Below are positions 51,363-61,151 of a stretch of 64,000 nt of DNA, piece by piece. The position numbers were made by a program, and so were the translations under genes. Every line of letters starts with the position of its first letter. Position 1 is the first letter of the stretch. The DNA comes from Amycolatopsis camponoti (GTDB lineage: Bacteria; Actinomycetota; Actinomycetes; Mycobacteriales; Pseudonocardiaceae): contig NZ_CABVGP010000003.1 of the NCBI RefSeq assembly GCF_902497555.1, positions 186,001-250,000 of the forward strand, read 5' to 3'. The notes below the pieces were generated by a model. That model was not told the origin of the DNA. It did not search any database and saw nothing but the letters and a program-made list of their open reading frames with translations.

Positions 51363-52319
51363 ATGGCAGGCAACTCGCGGCGCCAGGGCGCGATCCGCAA
51401 GACGGGCACCAAGAAGGGTGCCGTCGTCGGCTCGGGCGGTCAGCGCCGCAAGGCCCTCGAGGGCAAGGGCCCGACCCCGAAGGCGGAGGACCGCCCCGGG
51501 CACAAGGCCTACCGCCAGAACAACGCCCAGGCCAAGCGCGACCAGGCGCGGCAGAAGAAGGCCGACAAGCCGGAGCTGATCGCCGGGCGCAACCCGGTGG
51601 TCGAGGCGCTGCGCGCGGGCGTCCCCGCGACCGCGTTGTACGTCGCGCTGAACATCGAGATCGACGACCGCGTGAACGACGCCGTCCGGCTGGCCGGCGA
51701 CAAGGGCATCTCGATCCTGGAGATCCCGCGCGAGGAGCTGGACCGCAAGACGAACCGGGCCGTGCACCAGGGCTTGGGCCTGCAGGTCCCGCCGTTCGAG
51801 TACGCCCACCCGGACGACCTGATGGCGGCGGCGCGCAACTCGGGCGAGGTGCCCCTGTTCGTCGCGCTCGACGGCGTCACCGACCCGCGGAACCTGGGCG
51901 CGATGATCCGCTCGGCGGCCGCGTTCGGCGCCCACGGCGTGCTGCTGCCGGAGCGGCGCAGCGCGGGCATGACGGCGGTGGCGTGGCGCACGAGCGCGGG
52001 CACGGCGGCGAAGCTGCCGATCGCGGTCGCGACCAACCTGACCCGCCAGCTCAAGTCGTGGGCGAACGACGGCCTGATGCTGGTCGGCCTGGACGCGGAC
52101 GGCTCGGTGGAGATCGACGACCTCAACCTGGCCGCCGATCCGCTGGTGATCGTGCTGGGCTCGGAGGGCCGTGGCCTGTCGCGCCTGGTCCGCGAGACGT
52201 GCGACGCCACGGTGTCGATCCCGATGGCGGCGGGCGTGGAGTCGCTCAACGCGTCGGTGGCGGCGGGCGTGCTGCTGGCCGAGGTGGCGCGACGCCGCCG
52301 TGTCGCCGGTCGGGTCTGA
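51363..52319 (+). CDS. rlmB: 23S rRNA 2'-O-ribose methyltransferase, TrmH/SpoU family
   Basis: 318 residues from ATG 51363. A Lys/Arg-rich N-terminal tail (about 70 residues) precedes the substrate-binding domain ([16 protein letters not shown]) and the SPOUT knot: [55 protein letters not shown]. RlmB methylates G2251 of 23S rRNA (E. coli numbering). The basic tail is typical of actinobacterial members. Confidence 0.92.
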   Translation: MAGNSRRQGAIRKTGTKKGAVVGSGGQRRKALEGKGPTPKAEDRPGHKAYRQNNAQAKRDQARQKKADKPELIAGRNPVVEALRAGVPATALYVALNIEIDDRVNDAVRLAGDKGISILEIPREELDRKTNRAVHQGLGLQVPPFEYAHPDDLMAAARNSGEVPLFVALDGVTDPRNLGAMIRSAAAFGAHGVLLPERRSAGMTAVAWRTSAGTAAKLPIAVATNLTRQLKSWANDGLMLVGLDADGSVEIDDLNLAADPLVIVLGSEGRGLSRLVRETCDATVSIPMAAGVESLNASVAAGVLLAEVARRRRVAGRV

Positions 52320-52371
52320 CACCACCACCCACTCGGGTTAAGGTCACCGTCGGATAACTCGAGGGGACCCG

Positions 52372-53805
52372 ATGTCGTTCGTTTCGCCACTGTTCCTGTG
52401 GTACTTCATGCCGGCGGTGCTCATCGCCGTGCTGGTGTGCCCGCGGACGTGGCGGAACGGCATCATCGCGGTCGGCAGCCTGCTGTTCTACACGATCGGC
52501 GCCGGCGCGTTCGTGTTCCTGCTGCTCGGCTGCATGGTCGTCAACTTCCTGGCCGGCCCGCTGCTGGCACCGGACCCGTTCGACATCAACGGCGCCCGGC
52601 GGCGCAAGATCCTCATCGCGGTGGTGTCGCTCGACGTCACGGTGCTGCTGATCTGGAAGTACGCCGGGTTCGCGACCCAGCAGATCGCGGCGGTCGCGCA
52701 CTGGTTCGGCGGCAGTGTGCCGGTGGCGAGCCTGGTGGTGCCGATCGGCATCTCGTTCTACACGTTCCACCACATTTCGTACGTGGTCGACATCTACCGA
52801 GGCGAGCGCCAGGCGCTGCGCAACCCGGTGTCGTTCGCCGCGTACATCGCGATGTTCCCGCAGCTGGTGGCGGGCCCGATCGTGCGTTATCGGGAGATCG
52901 CGGACCAGCTGCCCCAGCTGCGCTCCCACCGCCTCGACGACCTCGCGGCGGGCTTCCCCAGGTTCGCGCTCGGCCTGTGCAAGAAGACGATCATCGCCGA
53001 CTCCCTGAGCCCGTTGGTCGAGGCGTGTTTCAAGGTGCCACCCGACCAGATGACGTTCGCAACAGCCTGGCTGGGCGCGATCGGCTACACCCTCCAGCTG
53101 TTCTTCGACTTCTCGGGCTATTCGGACATGGCGATCGGCTTGGGCCGCATGCTGGGCTTCAGGCTGCCGGAGAACTTCGCGAGGCCGTACTCGTCGGTGA
53201 CGATCACGGAGTTCTGGCGCCGCTGGCACATGAGCCTGAGCCGCTGGTTCCGCGACTACGTGTACATCCCTCTGGGCGGCAACAGGAACGGAGCCGCCCA
53301 CACGTATCGCAACTTGTGCATAGTGTTCGTCCTGACGGGCTTCTGGCACGGCGCGCAGTGGACGTTCCTGGTGTGGGGCTGCTACCACGGAGCGCTCCTG
53401 GTGATCGAGCGCAGGTTCGGCCTGGACCTGGACCCGGCGGTGAGGTGGAAGCGCTACCTGCGCAGGGCGTTGACGATGCTCCTGGTGGTGTTCGGCTGGG
53501 TGTTCTTCAGATCACCGGACCTGGGCCACGCACTGTCGATGATCGGCCACATGCTGATCCCCGACTTCGACGGCCTGGGAGCAGGAGTCGAGGAGGCGTT
53601 CACGAACCAGCGCCTGGTCCTCCTCCTGGCCGCACTGGCAGTGTTCCTGCTACCGGCCCACCCGGTGACCGGGCCCCTGCTGGAGTCGTCCCGAAGCAAG
53701 CCGGCGACGGCGCTACGCATCGGAGTGATGACGGTAGGGCTGCTGTACGCGGCAATCCTGATAGCGACAGGAACATTCAGCCCGTTCTTGTACTACCAGT
53801 TCTGA
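52372..53805 (+). CDS. MBOAT-family O-acyltransferase (AlgI-like)
   Basis: 477 residues, about ten membrane helices. MBOAT motifs include FPQLVAGPIVRYREI, FDFSGYSDMAIGLGRMLGF, RRWHMSLSRWFRDYVYIPLGGNR and the catalytic His in TGFWHGAQWTFLVWG. AlgI-like enzymes move acetyl groups across the membrane onto polysaccharides. No alginate genes are near, so the target is probably a cell-surface polymer. No partner acetylesterase gene is adjacent. Confidence 0.92.
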   Translation: MSFVSPLFLWYFMPAVLIAVLVCPRTWRNGIIAVGSLLFYTIGAGAFVFLLLGCMVVNFLAGPLLAPDPFDINGARRRKILIAVVSLDVTVLLIWKYAGFATQQIAAVAHWFGGSVPVASLVVPIGISFYTFHHISYVVDIYRGERQALRNPVSFAAYIAMFPQLVAGPIVRYREIADQLPQLRSHRLDDLAAGFPRFALGLCKKTIIADSLSPLVEACFKVPPDQMTFATAWLGAIGYTLQLFFDFSGYSDMAIGLGRMLGFRLPENFARPYSSVTITEFWRRWHMSLSRWFRDYVYIPLGGNRNGAAHTYRNLCIVFVLTGFWHGAQWTFLVWGCYHGALLVIERRFGLDLDPAVRWKRYLRRALTMLLVVFGWVFFRSPDLGHALSMIGHMLIPDFDGLGAGVEEAFTNQRLVLLLAALAVFLLPAHPVTGPLLESSRSKPATALRIGVMTVGLLYAAILIATGTFSPFLYYQF

Positions 53806-53857
53806 CGAACGCGGCAGTTCCCAAGACCCGACAACCATGATCAGCGACAATCCCCCT

Positions 53858-54220
53858 ATGACCGAGCCCCCCGACCTGGCCAAACTCCCCGGCGTAATCC
53901 CGTACGTCGACCACCACACCGGCCCCCGCCGCCTGCTGGCGGTGGAAATCCCCCACCTGGGCCACACGGTCCGCGCGTACGCCCCCATAGCCAGCATCGA
54001 CGGCCGCCAGTACATCGTCTCCTGGGGGTCGGTCTCGTTCGAGATCCCCGCCGACCGGAACGTCCACGTGAGCGTCCACCTCCAGACCAACAGCGGCCGC
54101 GACTACACGATCACCCCGTTCGCCTCGACGATCCTGCCGCCCCACCCCGCGCCGATGCGGCTCGTAGCGCAATTCGCGCCCAGCCACGGCCCCGAAGGCA
54201 CGCTGGTCCCCATCGCCTGA
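53858..54220 (+). CDS. conserved hypothetical protein
   Basis: 120 residues from ATG 53858, or 127 from 53837. A soluble beta-rich protein (ARLDxx-free) with PGVIPYVDHHTGPRRLLAVEIPHLGHTVRAYAP and several Gly/Pro turns; no catalytic motif recognised. Its TGA overlaps the ATG of the phosphatase gene, so the two are coupled. Confidence 0.6.
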   Translation: MTEPPDLAKLPGVIPYVDHHTGPRRLLAVEIPHLGHTVRAYAPIASIDGRQYIVSWGSVSFEIPADRNVHVSVHLQTNSGRDYTITPFASTILPPHPAPMRLVAQFAPSHGPEGTLVPIA

Positions 54221-54825
54221 TGCTCGCGACGAGATTCCTCTTCCTCACCCGCCACGGCGAAGCCGGCCCGAACGGCACGCTCACCGAAGCCGGTCAGCGC
54301 CAGGCGGTCCTGCTGGGCCGACGCCTACGCGACGTCCCCGTCACGGCCGTCCACCACGGCCCGCTCCCCCGAGCGACCCAGACCGCCCAGCTCATCGCCG
54401 CCCAGCTGCCCGGAGTCGCGGTCCACGAAGAAAGCGCGGCCGGCGACTTCGTCCCCTACCTGCCCAGGCGCGAGGAACTCCCCGAGACCTCCGGAGACCT
54501 CCTGCTGGCCTTCGCCCGCCAACACCCGCCGGCCGACGAAGAACTCGCGGCCGAGGCCGAGCGGCGGTTCACCGGACCCGTCCCCGCCGCCGAGCCGCGG
54601 TACGACGTCGTCGTCACGCACAACTTCCTCGTCGGCTGGCTCGTGAGCGCTTCGCAGGACGCGCCGCGGTGGCGGTGGCTCGCGCTCAACCACGCCAACG
54701 CCGGTCTCACCGTCATCCGGTACTCGCCCGGACGGCCCGCGGCGCTGCTGACGTACAACGACCTCAGCCACCTTCCGGCCGAACTGCGCTGGACCGGCTT
54801 TCCGCCCGATTTCTACGTTCCGTAA
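54220..54825 (+). CDS. histidine phosphatase family protein
   Basis: 201 residues. The catalytic motif is TRHGEAG near the start, with a second Arg/His pair in PLPRATQTAQLI and VVTHNFLVGW, as in phosphoglycerate-mutase-like phosphatases. Substrate unknown. Starts by TGATG overlap with the gene before. Confidence 0.85.
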   Translation: MLATRFLFLTRHGEAGPNGTLTEAGQRQAVLLGRRLRDVPVTAVHHGPLPRATQTAQLIAAQLPGVAVHEESAAGDFVPYLPRREELPETSGDLLLAFARQHPPADEELAAEAERRFTGPVPAAEPRYDVVVTHNFLVGWLVSASQDAPRWRWLALNHANAGLTVIRYSPGRPAALLTYNDLSHLPAELRWTGFPPDFYVP

Positions 54826-54898
54826 TCGGTGAACGCGGAGCGTTGCCGCCTCCGAAAATGACTCTCGCCCGAATGGCCGAGCCTGTCACGATGGCCGG

Positions 54899-55480
54899 AT
54901 GAGTCCCGTTCCGTCGCCCACGTCCGTTCGGCTGAGCGACTACCTCGTCGCGGACGCCGTCGTCGATCACGAACACTCCGCCATCCGGGCGCGAGCCGAA
55001 GCTCTGGCGGCCGCGAGCGAAGATCCCGTCGAGCGCGCGAAAGCCGCTTTCCTCTTCGTCCGGGACGAGGTCGACCACGTGATCGACGCCGGCGACACCC
55101 GCGTCACGTGGCGGGCGTCGGACGTCCTGCGCGAGCGCGTCGGGATCTGCTACGCGAAGGCCCACCTGCTCGCCGCTTTGCTGCGCGCACAAGGGATCCC
55201 GGCCGGGTTCTGCTACCAGGAGCTCTCCGCGCTGCACGGGCTGAATGCCGTGTACCTGCACGGCGGGTGGGCCCGTCTCGACGCCCGCGGCAACCGCACG
55301 GGTGCCGGCGGGGAGTTTTCGCTCGGCGAGGAAAAACTGGCCTGGCCGGTGGACACCGCACGCGGCGAGCGCGATCACCCGGAGATCCACCCGGCGCCCG
55401 CACCGGTCGTCGTGGATTTCCTGATGACGGCCGAACCCGGTCCCGGCTGGTACGAAAAAGATCTCCCAGCCACGCTTTGA
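54899..55480 (+). CDS. transglutaminase-like protein
   Basis: 193 residues. Papain-like transglutaminase core with the Cys in VGICYAKAHLLAALLRAQGIPAG, the His in LHGLNAVYL and the Asp in WARLDARGN. Such bacterial proteins are often proteases or peptide-modifying enzymes; the substrate is unknown. Single gene; the next promoter region is 55481-55671. Confidence 0.8.
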   Translation: MSPVPSPTSVRLSDYLVADAVVDHEHSAIRARAEALAAASEDPVERAKAAFLFVRDEVDHVIDAGDTRVTWRASDVLRERVGICYAKAHLLAALLRAQGIPAGFCYQELSALHGLNAVYLHGGWARLDARGNRTGAGGEFSLGEEKLAWPVDTARGERDHPEIHPAPAPVVVDFLMTAEPGPGWYEKDLPATL

Positions 55481-55671
55481 GGCAGTTTTCCGCGATTTTC
55501 GGAAACCTCGCGCACCTGGTTAATTATTGCCGAGAGTGACGTCTGTCCGTCATCCTTGTCCCCCGAACTTCTTATTTCGCACGTCCCGTCAGGCGCGTAA
55601 AGTGACTCCCCGCGCTCGAACAGACACTTTACGCATTCGTCCGTTCGGGTGGCTCGAGGGAGGTGAAGCAA

Positions 55672-56676
55672 GTGGCCGCGGAAGGCGGATCCCGCCGCCG
55701 TACCCCACTGCAGGAGATCTTCTGGACCAGGACGAGCTTGCTCCTCACGGTGCTCGTCGTCGTCGCCGGCCTCAGCCTGTGGCTCGCCGGCCTGATGGAC
55801 CCCGGCACCGGGAAGAACCTGGTGACGTCGCTGGGCACCGGCACCCTGATCTCCGCGATCGTGGGGTTCGGCACCACCCTGATCACCGCCAGCGCTTCGC
55901 AGAAGGCGCTGGTGACCCCGGTGATCGAAGAAAGCCGGCGCGCGCTGGAGGACCTGAGCTCCGAATACCGCGCGCTGAACAAGGAGTTCTTCCCCACCGA
56001 CGTGTTCGAGGCGACCACCGACCCCGATCCCGCGTTCAACCGAGCGCTGATGGCCGACCTCAACGCGACCCGGCAGTACTTCTTCCGCGGCTTTTCGGGG
56101 CGGCACGCGGCCGCCCGCCTGCTGCTTTCCCGCACGGAACGCGAACTGCGGGCCGTCATCGCCGATCCGCGTGACGCCAGCGCGATCAGCGGGCGCGCCC
56201 GCTACCTGCTGCGCCGCGAAGCCGGCGACGTCGACTCCGAACAGATCCAGACCCGGCTCGACGAAGAGATCCGGATCGGGCTCGTCGGCCTCTTCCTGGC
56301 GCGCAGCCGCTGCGCGCAGGTCGACATCACCGTGGTCGCCGACCCGCCGCTGGACCGGCTCGAGATGTTCGACGACAGCGTGTGGGTGTCGCTCTACAGC
56401 GACGTCCGCGGCGCCACGAAGCTGTACCCGCGGACCCTGCGGTTCACCGAAGGTTCCTTCCTCTACAACATGGAGCGCGCCGAGTTCGTGCGCGTCTCGC
56501 AGTCCCGGACCGGCCGCCACTTCCGCATCACGTCCGCCACCACGCGGACGGATTTCCTGGCGCTGTTCGAAAAGATCACCGGATCCCCCTTGTCCGAGGA
56601 GCAGTTCCACGAGCTGGAAAGCAAGTTCCACGCCTTCCGCGCGGAGTTCTCCGAAGTCGCCGAGCTAGGGAGCTGA
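55672..56676 (+). CDS. membrane protein of unknown function, first of a three-gene cluster
   Basis: 334 residues from GTG 55672 (GGAGG eight bases upstream; GTG 55663 is too near the site). Two N-terminal membrane helices (TSLLLTVLVVVAGLSLWLAGL; SLGTGTLISAIVGFGTTLI), then a large cytosolic part (… YFFRGFSGRHAAARLLLS …, FDDSVWVSLYSDVRGATKLYPRTLRF). No catalytic motif is recognised. The cupin-like gene follows after two bases, so the products likely work together. Confidence 0.65.
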   Translation: MAAEGGSRRRTPLQEIFWTRTSLLLTVLVVVAGLSLWLAGLMDPGTGKNLVTSLGTGTLISAIVGFGTTLITASASQKALVTPVIEESRRALEDLSSEYRALNKEFFPTDVFEATTDPDPAFNRALMADLNATRQYFFRGFSGRHAAARLLLSRTERELRAVIADPRDASAISGRARYLLRREAGDVDSEQIQTRLDEEIRIGLVGLFLARSRCAQVDITVVADPPLDRLEMFDDSVWVSLYSDVRGATKLYPRTLRFTEGSFLYNMERAEFVRVSQSRTGRHFRITSATTRTDFLALFEKITGSPLSEEQFHELESKFHAFRAEFSEVAELGS

Positions 56677-56678
56677 CC

Positions 56679-57317
56679 TTGCTCACCCGCCTGTCCCCCC
56701 TGTCCGAACTGGCCACGCGCCTGCGAACGGCCCGGTACCCGCTCGCCGCGGACTGGCGCGCCGTCGACGAGTGGTTCCGCCCGTGGGCCGCCCAGTCCGG
56801 CCTGCGCGAGGAACTGCGCTCGCAGCTTCGCGCGCTGTCCACCGCGGAAGCCGGGAAAGTGCTGCGCTCGTCCCGGGAAACGACGACCCACTTCGCCTGG
56901 TGCCTGCTCGATTCGCCGTCCGACCCGTTTTCCTTCTGGCTGCACGAATACAAGGCGCAGGAGGACTGGCGGGAGGGGTACGCGGATTCCGTGCACAACC
57001 ACAGGTACCACTTCTGCACCACCATTCTCCGGGGTGACTACCGCCACGAGAGGTACGAGACGACGATCGAAGCCGGCACCGGCTTGATCAGTTCCGCGCG
57101 ACGGCGGCGCAGCACCGTGTGCCGGGCCGGCACCAGCATCACCATGCTGGCCGACGAGTTCCACCGCATCCCCGAAGCGGCCGACGGCACGATGACTTTC
57201 CTCGTGAAATCACGCCCGGTGAGCAGTTTCAGCCTTTCTTTCGATCCCGCCACGGGAATCGGCCATCGTCACGTTCCGGTAGAGGTCCGATTGGGGGAAT
57301 TGGCCGACCGCATCTAG
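56679..57317 (+). CDS. cysteine-dioxygenase-like cupin protein
   Basis: 212 residues from TTG 56679 (GGGAG upstream). SVHNHRYHFCTTILRGDYRHERY gives a cupin-like His pattern; HRIPEAADGTMTFLVKSRPV resembles the second cupin motif. Likely binds iron as in thiol dioxygenases, but the match is partial. It follows the membrane protein gene directly. Confidence 0.55.
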   Translation: MLTRLSPLSELATRLRTARYPLAADWRAVDEWFRPWAAQSGLREELRSQLRALSTAEAGKVLRSSRETTTHFAWCLLDSPSDPFSFWLHEYKAQEDWREGYADSVHNHRYHFCTTILRGDYRHERYETTIEAGTGLISSARRRRSTVCRAGTSITMLADEFHRIPEAADGTMTFLVKSRPVSSFSLSFDPATGIGHRHVPVEVRLGELADRI

Positions 57318-57390
57318 CTACACACCGGCGTCAGCGGCGCTTACCATTACTCCACCCGTCTGAACACCACGGCCGGGATCGGAGAGGTGT

Positions 57391-58062
57391 ATGCGCACGC
57401 AGGAAAGCACGATCGACCATGTGATCATCGACGCCGTCGAAAACCGGGTTCACCGGCTGTGCCGCCGATATGCCGAACGGCTGCAGTTCCACGGCTGGCA
57501 CCACGTGAGCTTCGTCCGCGCGAAGGCGGCCGGTTTCGCCGAGCACAACGGGGCGGACCGCGCCGTCGTCGAGGTCGCGGCACTGGTGCACGACGTCAAC
57601 TACCTGGTGCTCCGCAACTCGCCCGCGGCGGCGGGCCGGAGCCTGCGGCTGGAGATCCTCGCGGAGTGCGAGGTCCCCCCGCGAGTGGCGCGCTGGATCG
57701 ACGCGATCGTCGACGAAGCCGAAATGGCCACCCGCGGCCGCGACATTTCGCTGGAGGCGCAGGCCCTGAGCGACGCGGACACGCTGTTCAAGGCGCTGCC
57801 GGTGACGCCGGTGGTGCTCGCGCACCGGTACCTGCGCGAGAACGGGCTGAGCCTGCGCGAGCTGGCGCACAAGATCGTCGGCGAGCAGTGCGACGTCCAC
57901 GACGAGGGGTACTACTTCTACAACCCCGAGGCGGCGGCGACGTACTCGCGCTGGGCGACGGCGAACCTCCAGCTGTGGCAGTGCATCAAGGAAGCGGTCG
58001 ACGACCCGACGGTGGCGGAGCTGCTGGAAGCGGTCCACGCCGTCGACGCGATGGCGTCCTAG
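57391..58062 (+). CDS. HD-domain phosphohydrolase
   Basis: 223 residues. The HD signature is H in GWHHVSF, HD in ALVHDVNYL and D in ALSDADTLFK, the metal-binding set of HD hydrolases that act on nucleotides or cyclic nucleotides. ATG behind GGAGAGG. Third gene of the cluster starting at 55672, after a 73-base gap that may hold its own promoter. Its stop overlaps the converging aldolase gene by four bases. Confidence 0.85.
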   Translation: MRTQESTIDHVIIDAVENRVHRLCRRYAERLQFHGWHHVSFVRAKAAGFAEHNGADRAVVEVAALVHDVNYLVLRNSPAAAGRSLRLEILAECEVPPRVARWIDAIVDEAEMATRGRDISLEAQALSDADTLFKALPVTPVVLAHRYLRENGLSLRELAHKIVGEQCDVHDEGYYFYNPEAAATYSRWATANLQLWQCIKEAVDDPTVAELLEAVHAVDAMAS

Positions 58063-58709
58063 TTCTGGCCGTAGCCGCGCAGCCGGTCGACGACCTTGGC
58101 CACCTCGGGCGGCGGCAGCAGGCTCGGCCGGCCGGCGCTCTGCGCGAGCAGCCACACCCGGCAGGCCCACTCGAGCTGCTGGGCCCGGTGGTAGGCGGCT
58201 TCGAGGCCGTCGCCGTAGGTGAGGGTGCCGTGGTTGGCCATCAGGCAGCCGCGGCGCCCCTCCAGGGCCTCGAGGACGGCCGCCGCGAGCTCGGGGGTGC
58301 CGTAGGTGGCGTAGCGCGCGACGCGCACCGAGGGGCCGATCGTGGCGACGATGTAGTGGATCGGCGGCACCTCGCGCACGAGCGTCGAAACGGCGGTGGC
58401 GTGCGGCGAGTGCGTGTGGACGACGGCGGTGACGGGCTCGCGGTCGGGATCGCGCACGTCCCAGTAGACGGACAGGTGCACGGGCAGCTCACTGGTCGGC
58501 GTGAGCGAGCCGTCGACGACCTGGCCCCCGAGATCGACGACGACGACATCGGCCGGGTTCATGCTGGAGTAGGGCACGCCGGTCGGGGTGACGGCGACGA
58601 GATCCCCGGCCCGCACGGAGACGTTCCCGGAGGTACCGACGACCAGGCCGTCCCCGACCATCCGGCGCGCATAGGCGCAGACGGCGGCCCGCTCGGTCTC
58701 GAGGATCAT
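58059..58709 (-). CDS. class II aldolase/adducin family protein
   Basis: 216 residues. GTSGNVSVR, then zinc-binding HTHSPHATA and the later ANHGTLTYG, as in L-fuculose-phosphate and related aldolases. Substrate unknown; no sugar-catabolic neighbours. Single gene on the minus strand. Confidence 0.87.
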   Translation of the reverse strand: MILETERAAVCAYARRMVGDGLVVGTSGNVSVRAGDLVAVTPTGVPYSSMNPADVVVVDLGGQVVDGSLTPTSELPVHLSVYWDVRDPDREPVTAVVHTHSPHATAVSTLVREVPPIHYIVATIGPSVRVARYATYGTPELAAAVLEALEGRRGCLMANHGTLTYGDGLEAAYHRAQQLEWACRVWLLAQSAGRPSLLPPPEVAKVVDRLRGYGQN

Positions 58710-58812
58710 GCGTGGGTCCCGTCTCGTGGGTGATCAAGCAGCTGCAGTGCAGACTGCCAGCCACCGACGAGCTTCGGCCACCTACCCGGCCGGGGGATTT
58801 GTGTGAGTTTGG

Positions 58813-58844
58813 CCCGGCGCCTCCCGAGGATCCGGGAGGCGCCG
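58813..58844 (-). terminator. terminator of the coiled-coil gene
   Basis: 13-bp perfect stem (CCGGCGCCTCCCG at 58813-58825 with 58832-58844), 6-base loop, 17 bases past the stop of the DivIVA-like gene. Confidence 0.75.
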
Positions 58845-58860
58845 GCGTCTGGGTGGAGCG

Positions 58861-59769
58861 TCAGGCCTTCGCGGGAGCGGCGGGAGCCTTCGCGGCAGGA
58901 GCAGGGGCTGACGCCGGAGCCGGCGTCGGCTTCCGGTCCCCGTTCGCGGTGGCGGGAGCTTCCTCCACCGGCGCCAGCAGCCGCATGGCCTCCTGGACCG
59001 CCACATCCGTCGCCGCGATCCGCTCGGCGACCTTCGTCCGCAGGTCCAGCGCCAGCTTCCGGTTCTGATCCGCCGTCGCCTGCTGCGACCGGGCCGACGC
59101 CAGCGCCGCCTCGGTCTCCTGCTTCTTCCGGGCGTTTTCCTCGTCGAACGCCTTCTTCCGCGCGGCCAGCTCCTCCGCGGCCTTGCGGTCCGCCGCGGCG
59201 CGAGCCTCCGCCGCCGCGGCCTCCGCCGCCGCGTCCGCTTCCTTGCGCGCCCGCTCGGCCGCCGCCGCCAGCTCGACCCTCTTCGCGCCCGCCGCCGCGT
59301 TCAGCTTCTCGATCTCGCCCTTCGCCTCGGACCGCAGGCGCGCGCGCTCTTCCTCCGCGTCCTTCGCCAGCTTGTCGGCCGTGCGGCGGGTCTCGTGCGC
59401 GTACTTGTCGGCCTGGTCGCGGGTCGACGCCGCGTCCGCCTCCGCCGCCGAGCGGAGGTCGGCGATCTCCTCCTCGGCCAGCTGCATCATCATCCGGACG
59501 CGCTCGGCCATGGCGCCGGCGCCGGACGGGCTCGAGCTCATCCTGGCCAGGGCGGCCTTCGTCTCGGCCAGCTCCTTCTGCGCATACGCGAGAGCCTTGG
59601 AGAGGTCCGACGACGTCGCGACGGCTTCGTCGCGGCTGCGGGACGTCTCACGCAGGTTCTTGCTCAGCTCGGCGACGCGTTCGTCGACCTGACGCTGGTT
59701 GTAGCCGCGGACACCCACGGCGAACTGGGCGGTCTTCGGGGCGGAGTGGGGCTTCTCGGGCGCGACCAT
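58861..59769 (-). CDS. DivIVA-like coiled-coil protein
   Basis: 302 residues. The start resembles the membrane-binding segment of DivIVA (FAVGVRGYNQRQVDERVAEL), followed by about 200 residues of Ala/Glu/Lys/Arg coiled coil and an Ala/Pro tail. Such proteins mark curved membrane and organise polar growth or division in actinomycetes. It is not the main wag31/divIVA gene, which lies in the division cluster. Confidence 0.75.
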   Translation of the reverse strand: MVAPEKPHSAPKTAQFAVGVRGYNQRQVDERVAELSKNLRETSRSRDEAVATSSDLSKALAYAQKELAETKAALARMSSSPSGAGAMAERVRMMMQLAEEEIADLRSAAEADAASTRDQADKYAHETRRTADKLAKDAEEERARLRSEAKGEIEKLNAAAGAKRVELAAAAERARKEADAAAEAAAAEARAAADRKAAEELAARKKAFDEENARKKQETEAALASARSQQATADQNRKLALDLRTKVAERIAATDVAVQEAMRLLAPVEEAPATANGDRKPTPAPASAPAPAAKAPAAPAKA

Positions 59770-59898
59770 CGGGCCACCTTAATGAGCAAGGGACCTTCAG
59801 GACGTACCGCCAAACGGATGCATCACGAATTTGGGAACCCCCGGTAACACATGGCATCCTGACGTCCGTTGACCAGCGGTTGACGCGAGGAGGCCACT

Positions 59899-61128
59899 GT
59901 GGACATACAGGCAGTCCTCGCGGACATCGGCGAGCACTGGCACGTCTACGCCACCATGCCGCTCATCGCCGCCCTGATCGGCTACCTCACCAAGCGCGTC
60001 GCCATCGAGATGATGTTCCGGCCCCTCGAGTTCCGCGGCATCAGGCCGTTCCTCGGCTGGCAGGGCGTGATCCCGGCGAACGCGCGGCGGATGGCCACCA
60101 CCGCCGTCGATCTGCTGACCCGCAACCTCGTCGACCCGCAGGAGATCTTCTCGCGGCTCGACCCGGAGGAAATGGTCAAAGAGCTCGAAGCGCCCCTGCT
60201 CAAGGCCGTCGAAGACGTCACGCGGGAGGTCATGGAGACCTACCAGCCACGGCTCTGGGAGCTGCTGCCCGCGCGAACGCAGCGCATGCTCGTCGACCAG
60301 GTCCGCGCGCAGGCCCCCGAGGTCGTCAAGCGGCTGCTGCGGGAGGTCTCGACCAACATCGACGACGTCCTCGACGTCAACGACATGCTGATCGGCGCGA
60401 TGGTCCGCGACAAGTCGCTGACGTGCCGGCTGATCCGCGAGGTCGCCGCGCCCGAGTTCAAGTTCATCGCGCGCTCGGGCATCTGGTTCGGGTTCGTGAT
60501 CGGGCTCGTCCAGTTCGTCGCCTGGGCGCTGACGAAGGAGCCGCTGATCATGCCGATCTTCGGTTTCGTCACGGGCTTCGTCACGGACTGGCTGGCCCTC
60601 AAGATGATCTTCTACCCGCGCGAGCCCCGCGGGTTCGGCTTCTTCCGCTGGCAGGGCATGTTCCAGAAACGCCGTCAGGAGGTCGCCGCCGACTACGGCG
60701 CGCTGATCGCCGACGAGGTCCTGACCGTGCGGAACGTGATGGAGGCCGTGCTCACCGGTCCGCGCGCGGACAAGCTGTTCGCGCTGGTCACTCGCGAGGT
60801 GCAGCGCACGATCGACGCGCAGGCGAGCATCGCCAAGCCGCTGGTCGCGCTGACCATGGGCGGCAAGCAGTACCAGGAGATGAAGCGCGCGGCCGCCGAG
60901 AAGGCCATCGCCTACCTCCCCGAAACGGTGAAACACGTCGAGAGCTACGCGACCGGCGCGCTCGACGTCCGCAACACGATCGTCGAAAAGATGCAGCAGC
61001 TGACGCCGCTCGAGTTCGAAGGCATCCTGCGTCCGGCCTTCAAGCAGGACGAATGGAAGCTCATCGCGGTCGGCGCGGTGATCGGCGGGCTGGTGGGTGA
61101 ACTCCAGGTGCTGCTCCTGCTGCACTGA
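59899..61128 (+). CDS. DUF445 membrane protein, copy 1
   Basis: 409 residues. DUF445 marks: N-terminal PLIAALIGYLTKRVAIEMMFRP, the centre FVTGFVTDWLALKMIFYPREP, and C-terminal RPAFKQDEWKLIAVGAVIGGLVGELQ. Two or three membrane helices at the ends and centre with large soluble helical parts. Function unknown. It is the first of three consecutive paralogues. Confidence 0.9.
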   Translation: MDIQAVLADIGEHWHVYATMPLIAALIGYLTKRVAIEMMFRPLEFRGIRPFLGWQGVIPANARRMATTAVDLLTRNLVDPQEIFSRLDPEEMVKELEAPLLKAVEDVTREVMETYQPRLWELLPARTQRMLVDQVRAQAPEVVKRLLREVSTNIDDVLDVNDMLIGAMVRDKSLTCRLIREVAAPEFKFIARSGIWFGFVIGLVQFVAWALTKEPLIMPIFGFVTGFVTDWLALKMIFYPREPRGFGFFRWQGMFQKRRQEVAADYGALIADEVLTVRNVMEAVLTGPRADKLFALVTREVQRTIDAQASIAKPLVALTMGGKQYQEMKRAAAEKAIAYLPETVKHVESYATGALDVRNTIVEKMQQLTPLEFEGILRPAFKQDEWKLIAVGAVIGGLVGELQVLLLLH

Positions 61129-61151
61129 TCACGGGCCGATAGCGTGCGCGG

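Noticed and set aside
49175-51412. 745-codon minus-strand frame opposite the HAD and cysS genes
   Set aside because: Shadow frame; the plus strand encodes cysS with all class I motifs.
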